Source: Actinomycetota bacterium | GTDB lineage: Bacteria > Actinomycetota > Actinomycetes > S36-B12 > UBA5976 | Length of the DNA stretch: 31,088 nucleotides | Direction: 5' to 3' | NCBI GenBank assembly: GCA_026392535.1 | Contig: JAPLBX010000069.1 | Coordinates: forward strand, 1-31,088 | In this document: positions 23,107 through 30,379 of the stretch, one piece after another | Position numbering within the stretch: the stretch's first letter is position 1 | Layout of the letters: every line of letters begins with the position of its first letter | The notes under the pieces: generated by a model | Database searches by the model: none | Told to the model about the DNA's origin: nothing | What the model saw: the letters and a program-made list of their open reading frames with translations, nothing else | Position numbers and translations under genes: made by a program

Positions 23107-23500
23107 ATGTCTACCGAGCCGATTTGGCGTGGGAGTATTGAAAACAAGTTACTGCGCTACGGAATCACACCACTCATTGCAATAATTTTTGCATTTGCAT
23201 ATGTTTTAAATGATTCGGCTTCTGTTGAGAAACAAATAGTCGTTTGGGGATGGTTTTATTTCGGATCTGTAATGTTGTTTGCTTACGTCGCCGTAATCAC
23301 ATTTAGCAAACTTAACGTTGAGGTACGCGATAGCGGATTCTTTATTCGATATGGGTATTGGATTTACCCAGTGCAAAAGATTGACTGGAATAACGTTGCA
23401 AGTGTTCGTTTGCTACAAGTTGAGCCAACCGAATGGGGATGATGCAGATAAGGCACTGGCGGCAATCCGATCAGTTCTTGATCGAATGCCGCCAGCCTGA
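23107..23500 (+). pseudogene. Membrane PH-like protein gene with internal deletion/frameshift
   Basis: The first 111 codons encode two transmembrane segments and then a beta-rich region (KLNVEVRDSGFFIRYGYWIY, described at about 74-93) ending VEPTEWG and TGA at 23442. In related actinobacterial proteins, as I recall, EPxxWGGWGYR continues for some 30-40 residues to a C-terminal VTVDDA helix. Here a shifted frame directly after EWG reads DDADKALAAIRSVLDRMPPA and stops at 23500. The middle appears to be deleted with loss of frame. Alternatives are an assembly error or a tolerated truncation. It begins three bases after yqeY. Confidence 0.7.
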
Positions 23501-23509
23501 TTCAGGGAC

Positions 23510-24553
23510 TTACAAGCTTTTTGCTACTAACTCTGCGATTTGGACTGCGTTTAATGCCGCACCTTTGCGAAGGTTGTCGCTACTGATGAACATCACAAGT
23601 CCGTGACCTTCTTTAACTGAAAGATCTGGTCGCAAACGGCCAACGAAGGATTCATCTTTCCCAGCGGCAATCAGCGGAGTTGGAACCTCAACCACTTCAA
23701 CGCCAGGTGCACTCTTTAACAGTGCAGTTGCCTCTGCTACTGAAATTGGATTTTCAAATTCTGCGTTTATTGAAAGGGAATGACCTGAGAAAACCGGCAC
23801 CCGAACACAAGTACCAGAAACTGGAAGCTCAGGAATATTAAGAATCTTGCGAGTTTCAAACCGTAATTTTTTCTCTTCATCCGTTTCATTCAAACCATCA
23901 TCAACAATCGAACCAGCTAATGGCAACACATTGAAAGCGATGGGTGCAATGTATTTAGCAGGAGCTGGAAGCTTCACCGCATCGCCATTTAATGCAAGAC
24001 CTGCGATGTTTTGTTCAACACCTGCACGAATCTGACCCTCTAGTTCTTCAACTCCAGCAAGACCAGATCCAGACACGGCTTGATAGGAAGAAACTACCAA
24101 ACGTTTAAGTCCAGCTTTGTCGTGAAGTGGTTTAAGTACTGGCATAGCTGCCATCGTGGTGCAGTTTGGATTTGCGATGATGCCGATTTTTGCATCTTTA
24201 ATCGCTTCTGGATTGACTTCACTCACAATCAATGGCACATCTGGGTTCATGCGCCAGGCAGACGAGTTATCAATCACGATTGCACCTGCTGCTGCGAATT
24301 TTGGCGCAAGTGCTTTTGAAGTTGCGCCACCAGCCGAAAAGATTGCAATGTCGATGCCACTCAAATCTGCGGTTGCTGCATCCTCAATCAAAATTTCTTG
24401 CCCGCGCCAAGGCAATGTTTTTCCAGCTGATCGAGCGGATGCGAGAAAACGGATTTTGGTCAACGGGAATTTACGTTGATCTAAAAGTTCGCGCATTACG
24501 TTGCCCACCTGACCGGTGGCGCCAACTACTGCAACAGTGATTTCGCGGGACAT
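23510..24553 (-). CDS. asd: Aspartate-semialdehyde dehydrogenase
   Basis: Reduces aspartyl phosphate to aspartate semialdehyde for lysine, diaminopimelate, threonine and methionine synthesis. The 347-residue protein has VVGATGQVGNVM at the N-terminus for NADP, the active-site cysteine in IANPNCTTMA (near residue 131), and the substrate-binding SGTCVRVPVFSGHS (near 245) with the catalytic histidine. It starts two bases after the lysC stop, the standard lysC-asd operon in actinobacteria. There is no obvious ribosome site at its start, so coupling to lysC is likely. Confidence 0.96.
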   Translation of the reverse strand: MSREITVAVVGATGQVGNVMRELLDQRKFPLTKIRFLASARSAGKTLPWRGQEILIEDAATADLSGIDIAIFSAGGATSKALAPKFAAAGAIVIDNSSAWRMNPDVPLIVSEVNPEAIKDAKIGIIANPNCTTMAAMPVLKPLHDKAGLKRLVVSSYQAVSGSGLAGVEELEGQIRAGVEQNIAGLALNGDAVKLPAPAKYIAPIAFNVLPLAGSIVDDGLNETDEEKKLRFETRKILNIPELPVSGTCVRVPVFSGHSLSINAEFENPISVAEATALLKSAPGVEVVEVPTPLIAAGKDESFVGRLRPDLSVKEGHGLVMFISSDNLRKGAALNAVQIAELVAKSL

Positions 24554-24555
24554 AT

Positions 24556-25077
24556 CTATCGACCAGTTCCGCCGTAAACAACAGCTTCGTTGTTTGAGTC
24601 GTCTAAGCCGAATGCGGTGTGAATGGAACGAACCGCATTGTCTAAGTCTTTTTCTCGGACAACGACACTGAGTCTGATTTCTGAAGTGGTAATCATTTCA
24701 ATATTTACGTTTGCTTCTGCAAGAGCTGCGAAAAAGGTTGCAGAAACTCCTGGGTGGGAGCGCATGCCAGCACCAACTAGAGAAACCTTGCCGATGGTGT
24801 CGTCAAACAATAGGCTCTGGAATCCAATTTCCTTTTGCACACGTTGCAAGGCATTGGTTGCGTCTTTACCTTCGGCTTTTGGCAAAGTAAATGAGATGTC
24901 TGTTAAACCAGTGGCAGCTGCAGATACGTTTTGCACAATCATGTCGATGTTGATTTGTGCATCTGCAATTGTTTGGAAGATTGCAGCAGCAACACCTGGT
25001 CGGTCAGGCACGCCTACGACTGTGATTTTTGCTTCGCTGCGATCGTGTGCAACGCCTGCGATGATTGCTTGTTCCAT
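24556..25077 (-). CDS. Aspartate kinase beta subunit from internal in-frame start
   Basis: An ATG at codon 251 of lysC (25077) is preceded on the minus strand by TAGGAG with five bases between. It would make a 173-residue protein of the two ACT domains, beginning MEQAIIAGVAHDRSEAK. In Corynebacterium the beta subunit of aspartate kinase starts at the equivalent methionine (MEEAVLTGV), as I recall, giving an alpha2beta2 enzyme. Use of this start here is inference, but the ribosome site is one of the best in the window. Confidence 0.6.
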   Translation of the reverse strand: MEQAIIAGVAHDRSEAKITVVGVPDRPGVAAAIFQTIADAQINIDMIVQNVSAAATGLTDISFTLPKAEGKDATNALQRVQKEIGFQSLLFDDTIGKVSLVGAGMRSHPGVSATFFAALAEANVNIEMITTSEIRLSVVVREKDLDNAVRSIHTAFGLDDSNNEAVVYGGTGR

Positions 25078-25827
25078 ATCGTCTCCTACGGGACGTTCCT
25101 TGATTACCCAAGTACCTTGATTATTTGAAAATGATGACCGGACGTGAATTGGTAAATCGAATCTGCGCGCATATTCCACGCAACGAAGATGTAAAACTTT
25201 TGCACCGCTTGCAGCCATCTCCAACATTTCTTCATAAGAGATTGCAGCGAGTTTGCGCGCACTTGGAACAATGCGTGGGTCTGCAGAAAACACTCCATCA
25301 ACATCTGTATAGATTTCACAAACATCAGCTTCAAGTGCTGCGGCTAACGCAACTGCAGTTGTGTCAGATCCACCACGACCTAAAGTTGTAATGTCTTTTG
25401 AGTTTTGGCTTACTCCTTGAAAACCTGCGACGATTGCGATTGCACCTTCGTCGATTGCAGATTTAATTCGGCCAGGAGTTACGTCGATGATTCGCGCTTT
25501 TCCGTGAACCGAGTCGGTAATCACTCCTGCTTGTGAACCAGTAAATGATCGAGCTTCAAATCCAAGTTGGCCAACAGCCATTGCTACTAGTGCCATTGAG
25601 ATGCGTTCGCCTGCAGTTAACAACATATCCAATTCGCGTGGCGCTGGAAGTGGTGAAACTTGGTTGGCTAGATCAATCAGTTCATCGGTGGTGTCGCCCA
25701 TTGCAGATACGACCACAACCACTTGATTGCCAGCCTTCTTGGTCTCAACAATCCGCTGCGCCACCCGCTTGATAGAGGCGGCATCAGCGACTGAGGAGCC
25801 GCCATATTTCTGGACTACTAATCCCAT
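24556..25827 (-). CDS. lysC: Aspartate kinase
   Basis: Phosphorylates aspartate, the first step of the aspartate amino-acid pathway, under feedback control through ACT domains. The 423-residue protein has VQKYGGSSVADA at residues 5-16, GRGGSDTTAVALA near 150, and two C-terminal ACT domains (about 265-420). The ATG is preceded by AAAGGG. An in-frame internal start encoding a beta subunit is also visible (separate entry). It is followed by asd. Confidence 0.96.
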   Translation of the reverse strand: MGLVVQKYGGSSVADAASIKRVAQRIVETKKAGNQVVVVVSAMGDTTDELIDLANQVSPLPAPRELDMLLTAGERISMALVAMAVGQLGFEARSFTGSQAGVITDSVHGKARIIDVTPGRIKSAIDEGAIAIVAGFQGVSQNSKDITTLGRGGSDTTAVALAAALEADVCEIYTDVDGVFSADPRIVPSARKLAAISYEEMLEMAASGAKVLHLRCVEYARRFDLPIHVRSSFSNNQGTWVIKERPVGDDMEQAIIAGVAHDRSEAKITVVGVPDRPGVAAAIFQTIADAQINIDMIVQNVSAAATGLTDISFTLPKAEGKDATNALQRVQKEIGFQSLLFDDTIGKVSLVGAGMRSHPGVSATFFAALAEANVNIEMITTSEIRLSVVVREKDLDNAVRSIHTAFGLDDSNNEAVVYGGTGR

Positions 25828-25933
25828 TTGAACCCTTTAAACTCAAAAACGAATTGGTTAGGGAGCAAGTTTGGCAGTACAGATGGCGAAAAGGTAGATT
25901 ATTCCAAATACTGAGACGCTTAAAAATCTCAGA

Positions 25934-26545
25934 TTATGAGATTCCACCCTGACTGATGATTCTTCGACCTGAAAGTGCCCGTCCAATGGTCACTTCGTCG
26001 GCATATTCAAGGTCGCCACCCATCTGCAGACCGGTAGCAATTCGAGACACAGTCACGCCTAACGGACCTAGGTGGCGCGCTAGGTATGTGGAGGTGGCTT
26101 CACCTTCCATATCGGGATCAGTGGCAATGATGACTTCCTGCACTGCCCCATCTTGAAGCCTGGTGATTAGTTCTTTAATTCTTAGCTGACCTGGTCCGAT
26201 GTCCTGTGATGGATTAATCGAGCCACCGAGCACGTGATAACGACCATTGAATTCGCGACTTCGTTCAATCGCAATGACATCTTTTGACTCTTCAACTACA
26301 CAGATTTGTGAAACATCGCGACGCGGGTCGCGGCAAATACGACATTGAGCTTCTTCAGAAACTGTTCCGCACATCTCACAGAAATTAACCCGGTCTTGCA
26401 AAATTAATAACAGTTCCGCAAGCTTCTTTGGCGTTTCTGGATCGGATTGCAAAATATGAACCGCAATTCGTTGAGCCATCTTTGGACCAACCCCAGGAAG
26501 TTTTCCAAGTTCATCAATTAGATCTTGAAGAATACCTTCGTACAT
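25934..26545 (-). CDS. recR: Recombination protein RecR
   Basis: RecR works with RecO (and RecF) to load RecA on gapped DNA. The 203-residue protein has a helix-hairpin-helix LGKLPGVGPKMAQRIA at residues 13-28. A C4 zinc finger follows, CEMCGTVSEEAQCRICRD (near 56-73). The Toprim domain has ICVVEESKDVIAIERS (near 80) and IIATDPDMEGEATSTYL (near 138). The start ATG overlaps the dnaX stop by one base (TGATG), so the two are translationally coupled. The 106-base gap to lysC downstream holds nothing I recognise beyond the lysC ribosome site. Confidence 0.96.
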   Translation of the reverse strand: MYEGILQDLIDELGKLPGVGPKMAQRIAVHILQSDPETPKKLAELLLILQDRVNFCEMCGTVSEEAQCRICRDPRRDVSQICVVEESKDVIAIERSREFNGRYHVLGGSINPSQDIGPGQLRIKELITRLQDGAVQEVIIATDPDMEGEATSTYLARHLGPLGVTVSRIATGLQMGGDLEYADEVTIGRALSGRRIISQGGIS

Positions 26546-28530
26546 CAGCGCTTTTTCTTTTCGTCATATTCATCAATGACTTTTCCACCGAACATTTTTT
26601 GCACAAGTTCAGTGCCAGTTGCCAAATCTAAAACTGGATCATCATCTGATTCTTCAGGTGATTCAGCTGCGCCAACTGGTTTTGGTTCTACTTCAACAGG
26701 TTGTGCTTTAGCAACTGGTTTTGGCGAAATATCTGGTGCGCTGGTTTTTGGTTCAGGTGCTGCAAAGCCTTCAACGTGTTCAAGCACAATTGAAACTTTT
26801 GCACTGAAAACTTGTTGAATTGCAGTGGCTAGCAACTTGTCTACACCACGCTTATTTGCAATATCGATTGGACCCACGTTGCCGAAAGTTATGGTTACTT
26901 GATTTCCAGCAACCGCGGTTGGGAAACCTGCAACTGCAACTGACCAAGCAACCCGGCCACCACCTTCCATGTCCCGAAGCGTGTTTAGGACTGTTGTCCA
27001 AAGACCTTTGAGTGATTCGAGGGAAACATCTCCAGCAGCAGCTGGTGCTGTCTCAGGAGTTGCTTGCAATTCTTCTTTCGCTGCTTTTTGTTTTGTTTCT
27101 TTGGCTGATTCTTGTTTTGCAACTTCTTTTACTTTTCCCGCTGCTACCTCTGCCTCTGCAGAATCTTGCACAGCTGAATCAGCTGATAAGGATTCAGTTG
27201 ATGCTGATTCAGCCAATTCGGATTCCTGAACTACTGGATCTTGTGGTGAATTTTTCTTCGCAATTGCTTTTGTGGCTGGAGCAACTTCAGAGAGTTTTGG
27301 TGGTGGAGAAGCTTTAGGTGCAGGCGCTGGCGTGACACTAGGTGCATTTGAAGCAGCAACAGCAATTCCTTGTGAAACTTTGCGTTCTAGTCCATCGAGT
27401 CGAGCCAAGATTGCAGCGCTATCTGATTCACGTGAATTAACTAGCAATCTAGATGCAAGTAATTCCAAATGCAATCTCGGAGTTGTTGCACCTCTTAAAG
27501 CGGTGATGCCATTTGAAACAATCTCGGCAGCCCGAGTTAAAGCTGGTCCGCCAAGTGAATTGGCTTGTTGCTTCAAAGTTTCGATTCGGTCAGCTGCTTG
27601 GTGAATTAATCCATGTTCGGCAGCTTCTGGGGCAGCATTCAAAATAATTAGGTCTCGCAAGCGCTCAAGTAAATCTGTCGCGAATCGGCGTGGATCGTGG
27701 CCGCTTGAGACCACGTTATCGATTACTTTAAAAAGAGTAGCCCCATCTTCATTTAAAAGGGCATTGAAAACATCATCAATTAATGCATCAGATGTGAAAC
27801 CAAGTTGAGTAACAGCGTCCTCATACGTGATGCCATCTTTTCCGGCACCACCAACTAATTGCCCGAGCACGCTCAATGCATCGCGAACCGAACCAGCTCC
27901 CGCTTTTGCGGCCAAAGCCAATGCATTCGGATCTGCCGCAACATTTTCTGCTGCACAAACTTTTGCAAGATGTTCCTGCAAAATTGATGTTGGCACAAGT
28001 CGGAATGGATAGTGGTGGGTGCGCGAACGAATTGTCGCTAGAAGTTTTTCTGGTTCTGTAGTTGCAAAAATAAAACGCAAATGTGCCGGTGGTTCTTCAA
28101 CAAGTTTCAAAAGTGCATTTGCAGCTTCAGTTGTTAATTGGTGTGCTTCGTCAATGATGTAAATACGGAAACGAGAACCAGCTGGTGCATACATAGCTTG
28201 TTCGCGTAATTCGCGAGCTTGGTCAATACCGCGATTTGAAGCCGCATCCAATTCGATTACGTCAAGAGAACCATTTCCGTTGGGCGCGAGATCAATGCAA
28301 GATGGGCAGGTTTCACAAGGCTCAGCAGTTGGTCCGTTTGCACAGTTCAAAGAACGCGCAAGAATGCGAGCACTAGAAGTCTTGCCACAACCGCGTGGTC
28401 CTGAGAACAAATACGCGTGGTGAGTTCGGTCACTGGCCAGTGCACGTTTCAAAGGTTCAGTTACGTGATCTTGACCAATAACGTCAGCAAATTTGCCTGG
28501 TCTGTATGTTCTATAAAGCGCTAATGACAC
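26545..28530 (-). CDS. dnaX: DNA polymerase III subunits gamma/tau
   Basis: Clamp-loader ATPase of the replicative polymerase. The 661-residue protein has Walker A SGPRGCGKTSSARI (near residue 44), a zinc module (CETCPSC near 72), DEAH (near 125) and the arginine finger region TIRSRTHHYPF (near 165). A long low-complexity A/E/S/K linker (about 400-505) precedes a C-terminal tau domain. GTG at 28530 follows TAGGTT by six bases with no ribosome site, so it is probably leaderless. It is followed by recR with overlap. No convincing frameshift site for a separate gamma form is present. Confidence 0.96.
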   Translation of the reverse strand: MSLALYRTYRPGKFADVIGQDHVTEPLKRALASDRTHHAYLFSGPRGCGKTSSARILARSLNCANGPTAEPCETCPSCIDLAPNGNGSLDVIELDAASNRGIDQARELREQAMYAPAGSRFRIYIIDEAHQLTTEAANALLKLVEEPPAHLRFIFATTEPEKLLATIRSRTHHYPFRLVPTSILQEHLAKVCAAENVAADPNALALAAKAGAGSVRDALSVLGQLVGGAGKDGITYEDAVTQLGFTSDALIDDVFNALLNEDGATLFKVIDNVVSSGHDPRRFATDLLERLRDLIILNAAPEAAEHGLIHQAADRIETLKQQANSLGGPALTRAAEIVSNGITALRGATTPRLHLELLASRLLVNSRESDSAAILARLDGLERKVSQGIAVAASNAPSVTPAPAPKASPPPKLSEVAPATKAIAKKNSPQDPVVQESELAESASTESLSADSAVQDSAEAEVAAGKVKEVAKQESAKETKQKAAKEELQATPETAPAAAGDVSLESLKGLWTTVLNTLRDMEGGGRVAWSVAVAGFPTAVAGNQVTITFGNVGPIDIANKRGVDKLLATAIQQVFSAKVSIVLEHVEGFAAPEPKTSAPDISPKPVAKAQPVEVEPKPVGAAESPEESDDDPVLDLATGTELVQKMFGGKVIDEYDEKKKR

Positions 28531-28536
28531 GTGGTG

Positions 28537-28542
28537 AACCTA
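28537..28542 (-). promoter_or_regulatory. -10 hexamer TAGGTT, leaderless dnaX
   Basis: Minus strand TAGGTT, then CACCAC (six bases), then the GTG at 28530. Confidence 0.6.
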
Positions 28543-28574
28543 ATCCTGTTTAGTGACTCGTACTGTGCGAATTT

Positions 28575-28665
28575 GGGACCCCCCGCACACCCAACAGAGC
28601 TTGCTTGCCCTTGCTGCCTTCCGGCCCTGGGGGAGTTGGGCGAGGTGTCGTCGCACGAGGGGTCT
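28575..28665 (-). ncRNA. ffs: SRP RNA (4.5S type)
   Basis: On the minus strand this stretch holds the conserved SRP apical loop CCAGGGCCGGAAGGCAGCAAG with symmetric and asymmetric internal loops, described here at positions about 28608-28630. The ends GACCCC and GGGGTC pair, giving a single long hairpin of about 90 bases. This is the short bacterial SRP RNA that binds Ffh for co-translational membrane targeting. It lies just upstream of dnaX on the same strand, a frequent actinobacterial arrangement. Exact ends are approximate. Confidence 0.92.
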
Positions 28666-28671
28666 AGGTCA

Positions 28672-28677
28672 AGTCTA
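28672..28677 (-). promoter_or_regulatory. -10 hexamer TAGACT for SRP RNA
   Basis: Minus strand TAGACT, then six bases (TGACCT), then A at 28665, one base before the GACCCC that closes the hairpin. Confidence 0.55.
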
Positions 28678-28740
28678 AGAACTCTTCGCCCGCTTTGATA
28701 GTCCGCATCTAGCGTGGAAATCGCCTCTCAGTTGCGTCAC

Positions 28741-28746
28741 TATCCT
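28741..28746 (+). promoter_or_regulatory. -10 hexamer TATCCT for tRNA-Ser(GGA)
   Basis: TATCCT is followed by TCGCCA (six bases), then C at 28753, one base before the first base of the mature tRNA. Confidence 0.45.
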
Positions 28747-28753
28747 TCGCCAC

Positions 28754-28841
28754 GGAGGTTTCGCCTAGTGGCCTATGGCGCACGCTTGGAAAGCGTGTTG
28801 GGTTAACGCCCTCGCGGGTTCGAATCCCGCATCCTCCGCCA
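28754..28841 (+). tRNA. tRNA-Ser (anticodon GGA)
   Basis: A class II tRNA of 88 bases with CCA encoded (28839-28841). The anticodon stem CACGC/GCGTG encloses TTGGAAA, giving anticodon GGA for serine UCC/UCU. A long variable arm and the T arm GCGGG-TTCGAAT-CCCGC are clear. The acceptor stem GGAGGTT against ATCCTCC pairs except at position 6:67, where both bases are T. That mismatch is unusual and is listed as a finding. It is followed after 12 bases by the LytR_C gene. Confidence 0.95.
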
Positions 28842-28859
28842 CCGGAAAGTAGGGTGAAA

Positions 28860-29405
28860 ATGCAAGAGATAAGTTTTCGCGGCAAACGCCTCGAACGACG
28901 TAAGCGCATTGCGCAAGTGTCTGCAGTTGTGCTCGGCGTTTTTATCATTGGTTTCGGCACTGGTTGGTTTAGCCATGTGCCAAAAGCAGTTTTGGTAGAT
29001 GGCGAAGAACCGGTTGCTTGCATCACCTTGGCCGTTTTCCCCAAGGATTACGTACCAGCCAAAAAATCTTTCACAATAAATGTTTATAACGCATCACGAA
29101 GAGTTGGAATGGCTGGAATAACGGCTGAAGTTTTAGGCGTGAGAGGATTCAAAATCGCAGAAGTTGGAAACTATGACCAACGCGAGATTTCAATTACCGC
29201 TGAGATCCACTACGGTAACAATGGAAAGAATGCTGCTGCTTTCATCGCGGCATACATCAACAACTCAAAACTGGTCATGGATGACAGATCCGATGGCTCT
29301 GTAGATGTTTTGGTCGGTCAAGGATTTGAAGAAATCCGCACCAATCGTGATGCAAACGAAGAACTTGCCCGTCCAGAAGCTTCTCCAAGTGGACCGGGTT
29401 GTTAA
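28860..29405 (+). CDS. LytR_C domain membrane-anchored protein
   Basis: The product (about 181 residues) has a short basic cytoplasmic N-terminus (RGKRLERRKR), one transmembrane segment at about 19-40 and an extracytoplasmic LytR_C domain. That domain is visible as INVYNASRRVGMAGITAEVLGVRGFKIAEVGN (described at about 72-103) and VDVLVGQGFEEI near the C-terminus. LytR_C domains occur at the C-terminus of LCP enzymes that attach glycopolymers to peptidoglycan; here no catalytic LCP domain is present, so a helper or envelope-integrity role is likely. I prefer ATG 28860 with AGTAGGG upstream; GTG at 28854 is also possible. Confidence 0.83.
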   Translation: MQEISFRGKRLERRKRIAQVSAVVLGVFIIGFGTGWFSHVPKAVLVDGEEPVACITLAVFPKDYVPAKKSFTINVYNASRRVGMAGITAEVLGVRGFKIAEVGNYDQREISITAEIHYGNNGKNAAAFIAAYINNSKLVMDDRSDGSVDVLVGQGFEEIRTNRDANEELARPEASPSGPGC

Positions 29406-29447
29406 TTCCGGTTACCTAATACCCTGGCCACGATGGCTGACCAGTAT

Positions 29448-29453
29448 TAAAAT
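29448..29453 (+). promoter_or_regulatory. Possible -10 hexamer TAAAAT for the Fn3/OmpA gene
   Basis: TAAAAT is followed by five bases (TAGTT) and the ATG at 29459, with no ribosome site. The spacing is one base short of the usual six. Confidence 0.4.
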
Positions 29454-29458
29454 TAGTT

Positions 29459-30160
29459 ATGACTACAAATGGAAAAATAGCAATCGCAGTATCAGTAATT
29501 GCAGTATTGCTATTTTCCTCCTTTAGCCCAGTTGTCGCTGCTGACGATACGATTCCAAGTTTGCCTTTAAATGTGCAAATTGCTGAGAATAAAACCACAG
29601 TAAAAGTTATGTGGTCTTTGCCCCTATCTGATGGTGGCTTCCCGATTACCAGTTACACCGTGGCTACAAATATTGGTGGGTTTAGCTGTTCAACAACCAC
29701 CGAGCTTGAATGCGTTATCAAAAATCTCGAACCAACTGTTACCTATGTTTTTATGGTCTTAGCCAACAATCAATTAGGCCAAAGCGAGCCAGGCCTTTCT
29801 GAACCAACCAAAATTAATTCCACACAGTATGAACTTGTCCACTTTGGATACCGGTCATCCAACTTGAATGATCATGCAAAAGTAGTTTTGCGAAAACTTG
29901 CTCGAACAATTCACGATGGCGAAATCGTTCGACTTTTGGGCTTTACTCAAACTGCAGCATCATGGAACAACTACATTTTCAATAACAACATGATTTTGGC
30001 TCGACATCGTGCTGAAGCTGTCAGAGCCTTCCTAAAGAAGCGTGGGGTGGTTGCAGATTTTCATTTGCGAATCTTCGGCCCAACCCGGCACATCAGCTGG
30101 ACGCATCAAGAACTGAATAGACGCGTAGTTATTTTTGTGAAACACGTCCCACAAAGTTAA
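29459..30160 (+). CDS. Secreted protein with Fn3 domain and OmpA-like C-terminus
   Basis: The 233-residue protein has a signal peptide (hydrophobic 7-22, then VVAADD with likely cleavage after AxA-type VVA). A fibronectin type III domain lies at about 33-120 (PSLPLNVQI, MWSLPLSDGGFPITSYTV, LANNQLGQSEPGLSEP). The C-terminal region (about 128-230) follows the OmpA/MotB peptidoglycan-binding pattern (FGYRSSNLNDHAKVVLRKLA, ARHRAEAVRAFLKKRGV, LNRRVVIFV). The OmpA part is divergent and the residue equivalent to the ligand-binding aspartate is not obvious. The protein is probably exported and bound to cell wall. It faces tRNA-Ser(CGA) across hairpins at 30189-30269. Confidence 0.78.
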   Translation: MTTNGKIAIAVSVIAVLLFSSFSPVVAADDTIPSLPLNVQIAENKTTVKVMWSLPLSDGGFPITSYTVATNIGGFSCSTTTELECVIKNLEPTVTYVFMVLANNQLGQSEPGLSEPTKINSTQYELVHFGYRSSNLNDHAKVVLRKLARTIHDGEIVRLLGFTQTAASWNNYIFNNNMILARHRAEAVRAFLKKRGVVADFHLRIFGPTRHISWTHQELNRRVVIFVKHVPQS

Positions 30161-30188
30161 TGTTTGAAAACTTTGGCGGTTGATCGGT

Positions 30189-30220
30189 GGGAGCCGTAAG
30201 TTGCTTCGCAACTTCCTCCC
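30189..30220 (+). terminator. Hairpin after the Fn3/OmpA gene, possible terminator without a U-tract
   Basis: AAGTTGC and GCAACTT (30198-30204, 30208-30214) pair around TTC, and outer GGGAG and CTCCC pair with an asymmetric bulge between. No T-run follows, as in many actinobacterial terminators. Confidence 0.45.
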
Positions 30221-30250
30221 AAATCCCGGGCACTTTCTCTACCAATAAAT

Positions 30251-30269
30251 AAACCCCACAAGGGGGTTT
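30251..30269. terminator. Bidirectional intrinsic terminator hairpin
   Basis: AAACCCC and GGGGTTT pair around ACAAG. On the minus strand the stem is followed by a T-rich stretch (ATTTATT), fitting termination of tadA and tRNA-Ser. On the plus strand CTTCATTT follows. Confidence 0.7.
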
Positions 30270-30276
30270 CTTCATT

Positions 30277-30366
30277 TGGCGGTGACGGTGGGATTTGAAC
30301 CCACGGTAGGGATGAACCTACACACGCTTTCGAGACGCGCACCTTCGGCCACTCGGACACGTCACC
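30277..30366 (-). tRNA. tRNA-Ser (anticodon CGA)
   Basis: A class II tRNA of 90 bases, minus strand, with CCA encoded (30279-30277). Acceptor GGTGACG pairs fully with CGTCACC. The anticodon loop CTCGAAA gives CGA, reading serine UCG. The T arm is GTGGG-TTCAAAT-CCCAC and a long variable arm is present. It lies 10 bases downstream of tadA on the same strand. Confidence 0.95.
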
Positions 30367-30373
30367 GTGTAGA

Positions 30374-30379
30374 ACTTTA
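30374..30379 (-). promoter_or_regulatory. -10 hexamer TAAAGT built on the tadA stop codon, tRNA-Ser(CGA)
   Basis: Minus strand TAAAGT, then TCTACA (six bases), then C at 30367, one base before the mature tRNA. The TAA is the tadA stop codon. Read-through transcription from tadA is an alternative. Confidence 0.45.

Noticed and set aside
27255..27275. A-rich GAAAAAT in dnaX with a TGA soon after in the -1 frame
   Set aside because: A -1 shift would give a gamma-like product, but the heptamer G AAA AAT does not allow perfect slippage and no stimulator is evident.
28709..29044. A 111-codon minus-strand open frame
   Set aside because: It runs antisense through tRNA-Ser(GGA) and the LytR_C gene and has no supporting start signal.
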